NCBI GenBank assembly: GCA_030068075.1
Contig: CM057825.1
Location: forward strand, 124,469,239 to 124,533,238
Reading direction: 5' to 3'
DNA: 64,000 bases
Source: Paguma larvata
Taxonomy: Eukaryota > Chordata > Mammalia > Carnivora > Viverridae
Each line of letters begins with the position of its first letter. Within the stretch, counting starts at the first letter, position 1. The notes below the pieces were generated by a model that was given only the letters and a program-made list of their open reading frames with translations, was not told where the DNA came from and did no database searches. Both the position numbers and the translations under genes were made by a program. Shown here in pieces: positions 54,775 through 64,000 of this stretch.

Positions 54775-55300
54775 CTGACATATATCAGGCTGACTTTCAG
54801 CTGGGGGTAGCTGTGTAGCTGAGTTCTGGCCAAAGGAATCAGAGTAGAAAGAGTGGATAGAAACTTCAGGGAACTTGTAAGAGACAGTTCAGGCCTGCTG
54901 TTTGTCCCTTTTTCTCCTCCTTTCCCTCCTTTTTCATCCTGCTGCCTAGAATGTAGATGGAGTCATCTTGGACCAAGAGCATGGTGACCAGAGCTGGGAG
55001 TTGGGAGGGGACTCAGTCTTCACCTATAGAAAAGACACAGAGGAGGAAACCCCCTCTTCTTTGGCCCAGTGTCGTGATGATTAAAATGGCAGCTGCCATC
55101 TTGTGACCCTCCAGGGACAAGTTCAAGAATCAGGGCATGACAGAGCTGAAGGAGAGGAAACCCGGGTCCCTAATGACATCCCCCACCCTGGAGACTCCCA
55201 CATCCAGCCTTCCTGTTACATGAGATGAGAGAGTTTGTCCATTGTTTGAGCCTCTTTTATTTGGATATTTTATTACATAAATGTACCCTAGCTGATTGGA
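54775..55300 (+). mobile_element. MLT1-like or related old LTR (tentative)
   Basis: 'gagttctggccaaaggaatcagagtagaaag', 'tcttggaccaagagcatggtgacc', 'cccgggtccctaatgacatc', 'cttcctgttacatgagatgagagag' resemble the LTR layout of MaLR-type elements. Confidence 0.45.
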
Positions 55301-56885
55301 CGTGAAGGAGCACAGTCCCAGAACACCAAGGCTTGGTTACTTGTTTATAAGATGAAGCAAGGAAAATCCCTCTCATCTTTTGAGCATTCGTTAGCAATGA
55401 GAACAAAACACAAACAGATATCACAGTAAATTATCCCCCCATATGTAAAAAGCCCAGCATGGAACCTGACACATTTAAGCAGTCAGTAAAAGGTAGCTAT
55501 TTTTCTTTTTCTCATTAGCATAATGCCTCAATAAATGTTAGTTTCTGATCCTATCTCCTTGAGTGTCTCTCCCTTTGCTGCTAAGTTCTTCCATACCTGT
55601 ATATTTATCTCCCTTCTCCCCTATTAAACCTGGCTCTTGAAAAGACTGTCAACTCACTCTCATTGAGGTGTCAGTGATAGATAAGGCTTAATGTATGACC
55701 TCATTCCCCAAACACTATCGGCTTGCCGGCGAGATTTACATTTAGTAGAGGATTAAAGCCTTAAGCCAAAGGAATGAATCTTTAATGGTGAAATTCGAGG
55801 CACCAGAAAGCTTATGAAAAACTGATATTAAAGGGGAGCGGTCTTCCCAATGGTTTCCAGTTTCTAAAGGGGTTGGCATGACATTCTCCGAAGACTCCTA
55901 GATTTAAAAACATGCCTTACGGCAGGTCACTACCTGTGGTTGGCAAACAGCAGATCCTCGAAGGAGCTTTGTGGCACTGAACCTGGGTGGGAGGGGGTCT
56001 GTGAAATCAAAGGCACGAGAAGAGGGTGCCTCAGCTGCACAGGGGGGTGTCTGTGGGTGAGTCGCGCCACCTGACCTGTGTGGATGGAACTTCCCTGGGG
56101 CTGGTGCGTGCCGAGCCACGTGTGTTTTGTGACGTTGCACTTTCTTGCTTTCTCTTGTCATCCGTGCTTCAGGGGCTGTATCCAGTTTTCTTACCCTCCT
56201 CCCCCGCCCACACCCACCCTGCACCATTTCTGCCCGTGAGTCTTCTCTCCCGGCCTCATCGCCATCTTGATTCTTCTCGCTGCTGTCCTGACCTCCCCAA
56301 GTGCCTCTTTGACCAGGCCTCCTGAGTTCTGTGACCATGACTTAGGGTCTGTGTAACCTTGGAGCTACCCCTGGCCCTCTGGGCATCTCCACTGGGCCCC
56401 AGCAGTGCAGACATGATAGGCTGCTTTGTGGCCTTTGGGCTTTCCTGTCTGAACCTCAGCCTGCGCTCAGCTCTTTGCTCAACATCTCCTCCTGGATGTC
56501 TCACTGATCCTTAGAACTCAACACGTGTCCCAGGTGTCTTCCCCGAGTTCCCCTAGTTGCACGCTCCGCCTGTCTCCATCTTGTGCTCTCTCAGGGAGAC
56601 TGAGCCATTTGAACCTCATGAGCTCTGGCCGGGGTGGACCAATTAGATGGAGAGAGGACGGAGGAGGGAGGAGAGGAAGTGGTGGAAGATGCCGTGTTAG
56701 TCCCCAGTCCCCTTTCTGAAAGGTGTCCTTAGCCTCCATCGAAAGCCCACCCCTTTCAAGGTAGCCTTCTCTCCACGTCTGCCTCCTTCCAAGTTCTGGC
56801 AACTTTCTCAACTTTCTGTCTCCTTGTCCCTGCTGGCTTGAGGCAGTAACAGCTCCTCACCTGCTGCTGAAGCCACGTGATTGCT
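55301..56885. other. Unique DNA, GC-richer after 56000
   Basis: No repeat recognised. Stop-poor frames at 55904-56338 (-) and 56026-56325 (+) lie in GC-rich DNA and show no domain. Confidence 0.3.
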
Positions 56886-57064
56886 CTCACCCTCACGACG
56901 GTTCCCCTGCACCACCTGTGTCAGCATCACCTGCCAGCTTGACAGAAATGCAAATTTGGGGACCATACCCCAGTCTTTAGGAACTAGAAATTGGGGATAG
57001 GGTCCAGTATCTTAAACAGCCCTGTAGGTGATTCTGATGCATGCCGGTTTGAGAATCACTGGAC
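56886..57064 (+). mobile_element. MER5A transposon fossil
   Basis: 'gtcagcatcacctgccagcttgacagaaatgcaaatt', 'ccttgtaggtgattctgatgcatgcc'-like and the end GTTTGAGAATCACTGG match MER5A from near its left terminus to its right inverted repeat. Confidence 0.85.
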
Positions 57065-57167
57065 TTTACCTTTCTATGCTTTTGAAATTAGTAGCAAGCT
57101 CTCTTCACATTATACTATACTGAGTGTTTGCTGTTGAGGTTCTAACTGATTAATAACAGTAACAATA

Positions 57168-57285
57168 GGGACACCTGGGTGGCCCAATCGCTCAACTCTC
57201 AACCTCACCTCAGGTCATGATCTCACATTCCTGAGATCAAACCCACGTCCGGCTCTGTGCTGACAGCGCAGAGCCTGCTAGAGAT

Positions 57286-57326
<41 letters not shown>

Positions 57327-57454
57327 CCTCTCCCTCTCTCCCCCCCTTTCTCTTTCTCTCTCTCTCTCTCCCCCTCCTTTCTCTCTTTCTCTCCCCTCTG
57401 TCCCTCTCTTGCCTGTGATCTCTCTCTGTTAAAATAAATACATAAACTTAAAAA
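57168..57454 (+). mobile_element. Feliform SINE with expanded CT block
   Basis: Head GGGACACCTGGGTGGCCCAATC, 'ctcaggtcatgatctcacattcc', and a CT-rich block grown to about 120 bases (57284-57405), ending AAAATAAATACATAAACTT(A)n. Flanks GTAACAATAG / ATAACAATAA suggest a duplication. Confidence 0.92.
57284..57405. repeat. Expanded (CT)n tract within SINE
   Basis: Nearly continuous CT with short C and T runs. Far longer than the matching block in other SINEs of the window (about 30-50 bases). Confidence 0.9.
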
Positions 57455-57455
57455 A

Positions 57456-57502
57456 ATAACAATAATGATAATGATGGTGATGATGATGATAATAATAATA
57501 AT
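57456..57502. repeat. (AAT/GAT)n trinucleotide microsatellite
   Basis: AACAATAATGATAATGATGG then GATGATGATGATAATAATAA, beginning in the SINE's A-tail. Growth of a microsatellite from a SINE tail. Confidence 0.88.
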
Positions 57503-57504
57503 GG

Positions 57505-57825
57505 AATTCTGATCCTCTTGCACAAAAATGACTCTTCTAGGGTCACTATTCCAATGAATGGAACGACGTAGGATATGGTCTTACAGCCCATCAGATAAAC
57601 TTCTGGTGCTCATTAAAGGTTCACTTCAGTGCAATTTTTTCTTCTTAATTTGGTACTTTTCCCAACACGCCATCCATCTATTCTTCTGTTCACCCACCCA
57701 GGCACCACAGTATAGGTCCTGAGGATATGGAGCCAAATACAGTATAATATTTGGTGTCCAGGGTCTCATGAGTGAGCGGGTGATATGTCCACATTCAACG
57801 AAGATCATCATACTATGTATATACC
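57505..57825. other. Unique DNA
   Basis: Nothing recognised. Confidence 0.3.
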
Positions 57826-57930
57826 CCATGGGGTTGTCATGAGGATTGACTCTGGTAACGCACATAGAGTTCTTGGCACAGTGCCTGACATCAACACGAT
57901 GTTCAGTCAGTTTTAGTGTTATTTATTATG
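57826..57930 (+). mobile_element. MIR 3' part
   Basis: 'ggggttgtcatgaggattgactctgg', 'agttcttggcacagtgcctgacatc' and 'ttttagtgttatttattat' match the 3' half of MIR. Confidence 0.75.
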
Positions 57931-58628
57931 ATCTCAGTAGATCATAATATATATGCATATGTGTATATATATATAGCTTAGGCAGGGCTCAAACAGAGCT
58001 AAGAACAGAGCTTTGTGGAGCTAGTCCATGCTACGAAGCTGAGTGAGCATTTTGTGAGTTTAAGGATCATTAAAAGTACTTTGTAAATTGCTTGGAGTTA
58101 CATAAGTATAAAGTGTTTATTTACTGGTCCGGCTATTATTCTTGCCCTTGTGCGACATCTCCTCCTTGCTTTCCCTCTTCAAAGCTACCCTTTAGTTTCA
58201 TTTTGTCCTGGTTTTATCCCCGTTAAAGGTTAGTCAGCACACAGGAATAACTCAATGCTTTATTCTGGGTCGAGATACCCTCAGCCTTTCCACTTATTTC
58301 TTTTCCTCCAAAATGAACGTAATTTTTACCATTTTTCAGCGGTTAAAAAAGGACCTATGTTCACTGTTTTTAAAAAAATCCAATGATAAGAAGAAGTATG
58401 TAATACAAAATACGTATCAGTCAAAACAAATCACTCAGAGATACTACTTTTAACGTTTTGCTGAAACTCCTTCTAGACGTATCACTTATACATTTATCTG
58501 AAACTCTATATAGCTTTTCGTTTTTATTTAAATGGGGTCATTTTACACAGGCAACCCACTTTTTGAACAGAAATCATCCGCAGAAACTCGGAAATTTTTG
58601 AAATGCTCTCTGTCTCTCCCGAATATGA
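57931..58628. other. Unique AT-rich DNA, possible ancient L1 piece
   Basis: A TA-rich run at 57945-57975. About 58330-58570 ('cttatacatttatctgaaactctatatagc...aaatggggtcattttacacaggcaac') may be a diverged L1 fragment. Confidence 0.3.
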
Positions 58629-58644
58629 CCACCAGATGGCGCTA
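58629..58644 (+). promoter_or_regulatory. Strong candidate CTCF binding site
   Basis: CCACCAGATGGCGCTA fits the CTCF core consensus CCASYAGRKGGCRSYR at every position, in plus orientation, within unique DNA. CTCF sites of this quality often anchor chromatin loops or insulate regulatory domains, with the motif direction setting loop direction. Occupancy cannot be seen from sequence. Confidence 0.7.
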
Positions 58645-59074
58645 GGTCTGAATTTATCAGAATTTCCGTATGGGCTGTGGAAATAAATGGTCAATGTCCC
58701 AGGTTCCAGGCCCTGGTCCTTTCCCATCACTGTGGCTTAGGTTCGAAGATGGATTGATTTTATCTTCAGCGACAACTGCAGAGGGCAAAATCCATGCCCT
58801 CATCCCGACATAGAGCAACTCTCTCTCCTCTGTGCCCCCACCACACCTCCGCCACTTTCTTGGACCGAAAAAGTTCTGACTCGTATGTTTATTATGTTTG
58901 TGCCTATCTTCTCCTCCTCCCCCACCCCCTTGTCCGTAGTTAGATCGCGAGATCCCTGCAGGAAGGGACCGAGTCCCCAAACCCGCATCTTTGCACTTGT
59001 AAGGCATTCAGTAACTGTTGAATTTAAACGAAGTATAAGGTGGTTTGGAAAATAAAGGTTAGAAAGGAAAAACA
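58645..59074. other. Unique DNA
   Basis: No repeat or gene recognised. Confidence 0.3.
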
Positions 59075-59245
59075 GTATGTGGTTTAAAGCATAAAAGGAC
59101 TATTGGACTGACTTTTAGGCTTGGACTTGGTATTAACTGGTTGGCTGACCTTGGACAAGCCAGTTGACCTCTGGGGTCAAGTTGACTTATTTATAAGAGG
59201 AAGTTGGACAGAATGATCCCTAGGTCCCCTTCAGCCCTGACGTGT
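59075..59245 (+). mobile_element. MIR-like fragment
   Basis: 'ttaggcttggacttggtattaactggttggctgaccttggacaagccagttgacctctggg' is MIR-like, then 'ggaagttggacagaatgatccctaggtccccttcagccctgacg', typical of the MIR3/L2-related tail. Confidence 0.6.
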
Positions 59246-59770
59246 TTAGATACAAAAGTCCCCTCTGGCTTTTCCTTTTGTCCTTGGGTCAAGCTGCACT
59301 GGAAATGAATCACCGCAGGTGCTGTCAGGAACCGGGGAGATTCAGGTCCAGCAGCGGCTGGGGCAGGACGTGGCGGGGACTCCACTCTACAGTTCACCCT
59401 TCTTGCAGAGCCGTCAGCATCAGCCGCACCAGCACAGCCCATACATCATTATTAGATTCCCTTCATCGTGCTAATTGACACAGGATGAAAAATTCCCAGC
59501 GAAGGAAACGGCAAATGCTTTTGCACTCAGCCGGAGTGGCCGGCAAATGGGAGAAACGGCTGTAAAAGTTAACTGAGATTGAAAACGGGCCTCCTTGCGT
59601 CTTGTAGGGAGAATGTTTCCTGTTAGGAAACCAGGTCCAATGGCTCTGTGAGTGGTGGCTCTTGGGGGGGACGGCAGCCCAGTGGTTCCGTGTCTGCAGC
59701 CTTTCAGGCAGCTGGGGTCCAGGTCCATGGAGAACCAGCAGAGAACAAATAAAGAAAGATCAAGAGGAAA
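59246..59770. other. Unique DNA with a possible conserved block
   Basis: 59440-59605 ('catcattattagattccctt', 'gtgctaattgacacagg', 'ggcaaatgcttttgcactcagccgg') is repeat-free, balanced and motif-rich, resembling conserved non-coding DNA. Confidence 0.3.
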
Positions 59771-59900
59771 GGGGCACCTGGGTGGCTCAGTCGGTTAAGC
59801 GTCCAACTCTTGATCTCAGCTCAGGTCTTGATGGCAGGGTCGTGAGTTCAATCCCCACATTGGGTTCCTCAGTGGATGCAAAGCCTACTTTAAAAAAGAG
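59771..59900 (+). mobile_element. Short carnivore tRNA-type SINE (no CT block)
   Basis: GGGGCACCTGGGTGGCTCAG, 'gttaagcgtccaactcttgatctcagctcagg', 'gtcgtgagttcaatcccc', ending 'gatgcaaagcctactttaaaaaagag'. Flanked by an exact 20-base duplication AAAGAAAGATCAAGAGGAAA (59751-59770, 59901-59920). The intact TSD indicates limited age even though the element is of the short class. Confidence 0.95.
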
Positions 59901-60039
59901 AAAGAAAGATCAAGAGGAAAGAGAAGGATACTGCTTTTGTCATTCTAAACTCAGCGACAATCACAGCCCCTGCTGGGTTTGAAGACTGTTGGGTATTATT
60001 TTCTCATAAGAGTCCAGCAATGAGCAGGGGTGGTGTACA

Positions 60040-60245
60040 AGTCCTAGTCTTGGCTCCGGGCAGTGCTTCCCTCCTGGGAGAAGGAGGATTTCAGCCCGGG
60101 AGACTCTGGACTGTGCCTGGAGACATTTCTCCTTGTCCCTAGCATCTCGCGAGTAAGGCCAGGGGTGCTGCTACAATGCCCAGGGCAGCGGCTCTCAACA
60201 GAGAATGAGCCCGTCTAAAGTGCCAGTAGTGCTGAGGGGTGAGAA
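60040..60245 (+). mobile_element. MER20 transposon fossil
   Basis: 'ctggactgtgcctggagacatttctccttgtccc', 'taaggccaggggtgctgctacaatgcccagggcagc' and 'gtctaaagtgccagtagtgctgagg' follow MER20 in sense. The left terminus is eroded. Confidence 0.65.
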
Positions 60246-60534
60246 TACCTGTCATAAAACCATCTGTGACTTTGGACAGCCACTGAACTTCTCTGGGCCA
60301 CTCTTCGGCCAGGCTGTTTTACTAAATTTACACGGTGTACATGGCTGGCAAAGACGGCCCCAGTTCTCCCCACCCTGCCCACTCTGCAATGTGACTTTGC
60401 AGCTCTGGCTCCCAAGACGGAAGCCTGTGTCTGCGCCCCTTGCGTCAGGGCTGGCCTGGGGTTCGATTGCCCTATTCTAATGCTGCAGAGGTGATAGCCC
60501 CAAGCCTAGGCGTCAGAGGCTTTGTGCAATTCTG
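60246..60534. other. Unique DNA, including a MIR-like word
   Basis: 'cctgtcataaaaccatctgtgactttggacagccactgaacttctctgggcc' (60248-60300) looks MIR-like. Otherwise unassigned. Confidence 0.3.
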
Positions 60535-60830
60535 CTCTTTCCTTTGGAGCCTGCCCCTGCCCTGTGAATGAGCCCAGGCTAGGCAGCTGGAGGACAAGAG
60601 ACCGCTTGGAGAACAGCCAAGGTGCCCTATCTTACGGCCAGCATTCCCCCAGAATGTGAGAAAGAACCCAGCCGACAGCAAAACCATCCACCTGACCTAC
60701 CGCCGACCACAGACCGTGGACCCCAGCTGACCTACGGTCTCATGGACAATAGTAGATTCTTACTGTTTTAGCCCCCTGAGTTTGGGGTGATTGGCTCTGT
60801 AGCAATGGATAGCTAGTACACGGGCTTGAA
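60535..60830 (+). mobile_element. MLT1-type solo LTR
   Basis: 'ggagcctgcccctgccctgtgaatgagccc', 'cttggagaacagccaaggtg', 'cagccgacagcaaaaccatccacctgacctacc', then 'tactgttttagccccctgagtttggggtgattggctctgtagcaatggatagctagtac', the characteristic MLT1 3' end. Confidence 0.7.
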
Positions 60831-63144
60831 ATTCAGATTCAACTGAAATCTGAGGGGCACGTGGGACTCCTCAAAATTCGCTGCGTTTCCTAATAACTGA
60901 CATTTTCTTAAGTCATAGTTTCGCATGGCTCACGATGTGCATAACTGCATCCTTGATGTCCAATTAATGGAGCCGAGCGAGGTCTGCAGACAGGTTTGCT
61001 TAAGGTCAGTTTTATTCACTTGTATCACGGCAAGCCGGAGAAACCAGCTCTGACATGAACAATAGCCAAAGGGCGTTTACGAGAAGGACACTGGGAAGTG
61101 GATGAATAAACAGTCCTCAGGGACATCAGGATTCAGGGCCCCTCCAGGGATCTTGGCAGCAGGGATTTGTGATTCTCCTTCTAGAATGCTGTCAAGGGTG
61201 ACCACGGTGTCCTAGCCACCTCCTTTGCCTCTGTGTAAGTGCTCAGGATTCAAATGCCAGGACGGGAGAATCTGACTTTCTTGTGTCACCTGTCCTGTTG
61301 CTAGAGGTTGTACTGTTTGACCGGCAGCTCCCACGTGGAGTGGGAAAGGGGCGTCAGACAGAAACAAAAGATGCCCTCTGCCTCGGTCCTGCCCCGCCCC
61401 CCCTGTATTCTCAGTGTTACAGATCAGGACAGGGGAAGGCAGTGTGTTTAGGATGTCTGGTGTACTATCTGGACACTCGGCGTATCTCATCATGGTTGTT
61501 TCATCAATATCTATTTCATGCCGAAGTTGGAAAATGGAAAAAGCTTGGTCAGAAGTTAAAAATCAACCTTAGCAGTGCTGCTGATGCCCGTAGAACCTTC
61601 CAGGTCGCTCTGGCCTTGACATATGGACGTCAGAATTCGAGGTCATCGAGGGAGTGGTAGGGAGGGAGGAGGGAGATGGTCTCACCCTGAAGCACTTCAG
61701 TGAAGACCTCATTCTTTGAGTCAGACTTGGACAAGGCCATGTCCTGTCACTCGGCCCATAGCAGATGCCACATTACCAGGAGGACCCTTCAAGATTCTCT
61801 TGGCCAGACATTACATTTCTGCTGTCTGTAAGTCACCCCCAGATCTCCAGAGGGTCCCAACTATAGAGACGAATGAGTCCCTACTTCTCATCTGAAAATT
61901 AAGAAAGCTGGACAAAACCGGTGGTTTCCCATTTTTCTTTTGACCTCTAGAACCCCTATACCAAAGCTAAGCGTGTTCAACAGAGAAATATGGAGCCTTT
62001 CTCGTAGAAGCAGTTGTGGGTGTGTTGGGGGGGAGAGGAGGAGCAGGGGGCAGACGGGAGCCCTTCCCATACCTGGCTTCCCCTTTCCTCCCTTGTGGCT
62101 CCAGAAACATCTCTATGACCCTCTTGGGTCTGGGGACTGCTGGCCGTGGAGGCCTCTCCGGGGTTTGAGGACAACTCTCTGTGAGCAGATGTGAAGGACT
62201 GGCCTTCTCCAGTGCTGAAGGGAAAAGACCAATGTGACAAGGAAGCCATGGAGATGACAGGTGCAGGACCAGATCCCCAAGGCAGTGACACTGAAGGTAG
62301 TTCAGCGTCTTCACCCAAGATGAGAGTGTGCGTGGGGGAGAGCGTCACGAGTGCGGGGTGTGAAAGAGGAGCAGTCTTGGGACCGAGTCCTCTCAGTCCT
62401 GCACAATGGCAGCTGACAAGTCACGTCATGGCTCTGCGGCTCTATGTCCTCCTCTGTAAGCATCTTCCCCCAGAGCAGGAGGTAGATTTGAATGTAACCC
62501 CGAGGTGCTCTGTAGAGTGTTGAATAAGCGTTCGCTCTTAGGATTAATATCGTCGTCAGCGGGGCATTGGAGAGCCGCCATCAGAACCGCGAAGGCTTGC
62601 GCAGAAGGGGAGATGAAGAAGGGGGCTCGCCTCCCGCGCGCAGTAGGCATTGCCCTCATCGGCGCTCTCGCTGCTGAGGCCAGGAATCCAGCCCCCTCTC
62701 TGTCTCTTCCAGAGGGCCATTCTCTTTGCCTTTTGTCCCCTGGCAAGAACACCAGGAGAGAAATTAAAGCCAAAAGGGCTAAACCGTCTGCGATAGGAGA
62801 ACAGAGCGTGTGATAATGATATATAAAGCTAAAAGCACTAAGTGGGCAAAACTGGAGCTCCGAGTGAGTAAAACCAAGATAAATCCGTCCCTCGAGAGCT
62901 ATAACACATAACTCAAATGACGGGAGCAGCGGGGGTCCACAGTCCCCTGGAAGAGCAGTTTGTCGTCGTGTGGAGCGGAGCCTCCGCTCAGCATCGATGA
63001 TTCCCTTGTGCTCCGGGCTGGCAGTGGAGGCCAGCCCCCGGGGTTAAAGCTGCCCGGAGTAAGGCTCCTGCTGGAAACCGGGCACATACAGCCCACCCTG
63101 TCTGCAGCAGAAATCTGAGGTCCCACCCCTGGCCCCACTGTGGA
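60831..63144. other. Mostly unique DNA
   Basis: No gene recognised. 62340-62500 may hold a worn MIR ('gacaagtcacgtcatggctctgcggctctatgtcctcctctgtaag'). 62520-62900 is a repeat-free block with more CpG than average and then an AT-rich end (GATAATGATATATAAAGC), a candidate conserved regulatory element. Confidence 0.3.
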
Positions 63145-63290
63145 ATGCGGGGGAGAATTGGAGACCTGGAGTTTAGTTTTGTGCTGTGTGACCTTGATCA
63201 AGTTACTTTGCCTCTCTGAACCCCGATTTTCTTACACGGAAGTTGGAGATAGAAATGTCTGCCGTGGTGAGGATGTGCAGAAACCCATTC
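63145..63290 (+). mobile_element. MIR
   Basis: 'gtgctgtgtgaccttgatcaagttactttgcctctctgaaccccgattttcttac' is the MIR core in sense. Confidence 0.75.
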
Positions 63291-63339
63291 AGCAGCATGG
63301 CTTCACAGCTGTGTTTTTGGACATTCTTTTAAAGGAGTG

Positions 63340-63490
63340 GTTCCCAAAGTGGAATCCCTGAAAGAACAGTAGCGGCTTCCCTTGGGATCTTGTTAGAAAT
63401 GCACATTCTTGGGCCAAACCCTAGACCTCCTGATTCAGAAGTGCCCCACAGTCTGTGTTTCTATGAGCCTTCCGATGCAGGCTGACACGG
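63340..63490 (+). mobile_element. MER5A transposon fossil
   Basis: AGTGGTTCCCAAAGTGGAAT, 'ttgttagaaatgcacattcttgggcc', 'agacctcctgattcagaagtgcccc' and 'gagccttccgatgcaggctgac' follow MER5A closely. The right terminal repeat is lost. Confidence 0.85.
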
Positions 63491-63750
63491 AGCAGCCATT
63501 CCTTTATTGAAAAGTGGCTCCAACTTGTATTCTTGTCCCCTTACAACTTAGTTTGCTAACGTAACTCATTAATAACGATGGCAGAGGCTCGGTGTCCAGG
63601 GGGTCAGCTGGGCTTCCGGGCAGTTCCTAGGATTGGCAGAGAGAGTCCTTGTCCAAGGAGGCAGTGGAGGGAGCCTAGGGGCGGGCTTCGAATCTCCCTG
63701 AGGGCTCTCTGCAGGTGTCTGTGGGCCCTTCACTCCAGAGTCAACCACCT
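63491..63750. other. Unique DNA
   Basis: No repeat recognised. Directly precedes the telomere-like tract. Confidence 0.3.
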
Positions 63751-63838
63751 CCCTAACCCCAACCTAACCCTAACCCTAACCCTAACCCTAACCCCAACCC
63801 CAACCCCAACCCCAACCCTAACCCTAACCCCAACCCCA
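63751..63838. repeat. Interstitial telomeric repeat, (CCCTAA/CCCCAA)n
   Basis: About fifteen hexamer-like units: seven exact CCCTAA (the C-rich strand of TTAGGG), six exact CCCCAA variants, one 5-base CCTAA unit and a terminal CCCCA. Order: CCCTAA, CCCCAA, CCTAA, four CCCTAA, four CCCCAA, two CCCTAA, CCCCAA, CCCCA. It is embedded in non-repetitive DNA and is not a chromosome end in this window. Confidence 0.97.
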
Positions 63839-64000
63839 GACTCCAGAAATGCATTCACTCGTGCAGGTGGGAAATTATGCCCCAATTCCCTCTAAAGGGG
63901 GGGCTTTTGTAACTTAAGAGCCCAAATTTTACAACTTACAACATGAGACGTTTGAAGTGGAAAGTCTTCCGTCTGCTTTTCTTCAACCCCTTCCTCAAGT
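63839..64000. other. Unique DNA
   Basis: G8 run at 63898-63905. No repeat or gene recognised before the window ends. Confidence 0.3.

Noticed and set aside
63751..63838. True chromosome end
   Set aside because: Unique DNA follows the tract to 64000 and the array is only 88 bp with variant units, so it is interstitial.
63578..63895. 105-codon plus-strand frame
   Set aside because: Its C-terminal half is a translation of the telomeric repeat (Leu-Thr/Pro-Thr repeats).

Overview
The window reads as nuclear DNA from a carnivoran mammal, most likely a cat (Felidae). The main evidence is about twenty copies of a tRNA-Lys-type SINE with a CT-rich tail ending in AATAAATAAACATTAAAA, which matches the feliform (SINEC_Fc) form of the carnivore CAN SINEs. 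L1 sequences of the carnivore type and the usual older mammalian repeats (MIR, L2, MER5A, MER20, MLT1-like LTRs, ancient L1) support the same conclusion. There is no bacterial, viral or organellar gene organisation.

I find no intact protein-coding gene, rRNA, functional tRNA or snRNA. The window looks like a gene-poor intergenic or long intronic region. The only recognisable coding material is L1 ORF2 debris, chiefly in a 3.8-kb minus-strand L1 at 12746-16545. Its endonuclease SDH histidine has become tyrosine and its reverse transcriptase FADD active site has become a stop codon. Most longer open frames lie in repeats or low-complexity DNA.

Layout: 0-5.5 kb has a MER5A and two abutting old L1 fragments carrying two SINEs. 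5.5-8.3 kb is mostly unique, with an AT-rich enhancer-like stretch. 8.3-10.4 kb has head-to-head L1 3' ends, SINEs and a MER20. 10.4-12.2 kb is unique and includes a G-rich tandem repeat. 12.2-17.1 kb is a nest: a SINE inside a SINE, then the 3.8-kb L1 inside an ancient L1. 17-29 kb is mostly unique or unassigned, with a polypyrimidine tract, a GGAA tract and a pair of SINEs inserted one after the other at the same target. 29-30.7 kb is an ancient L1 holding a SINE and a younger L1. 30.7-43 kb is mixed. 43-44.6 kb is an L1 mosaic. 44.6-60.9 kb carries MER20, MLT1-like LTRs, MER5A, SINEs and a strong CTCF motif at 58629. 60.8-64 kb is mainly unique and ends with an 88-bp interstitial telomeric repeat.

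Many insertions can be placed in order from target-site duplications (TSDs) read directly from the sequence. Repeat family names rest on recognition by eye, so the older calls (MIR, MLT1, ancient L1) have approximate ends. The most unusual items are the interstitial telomeric tract, a 164-bp non-L1 cassette inside the L1 ORF2, the repeated use of one SINE target, and the CTCF site. I did not find a new multi-gene biological system.
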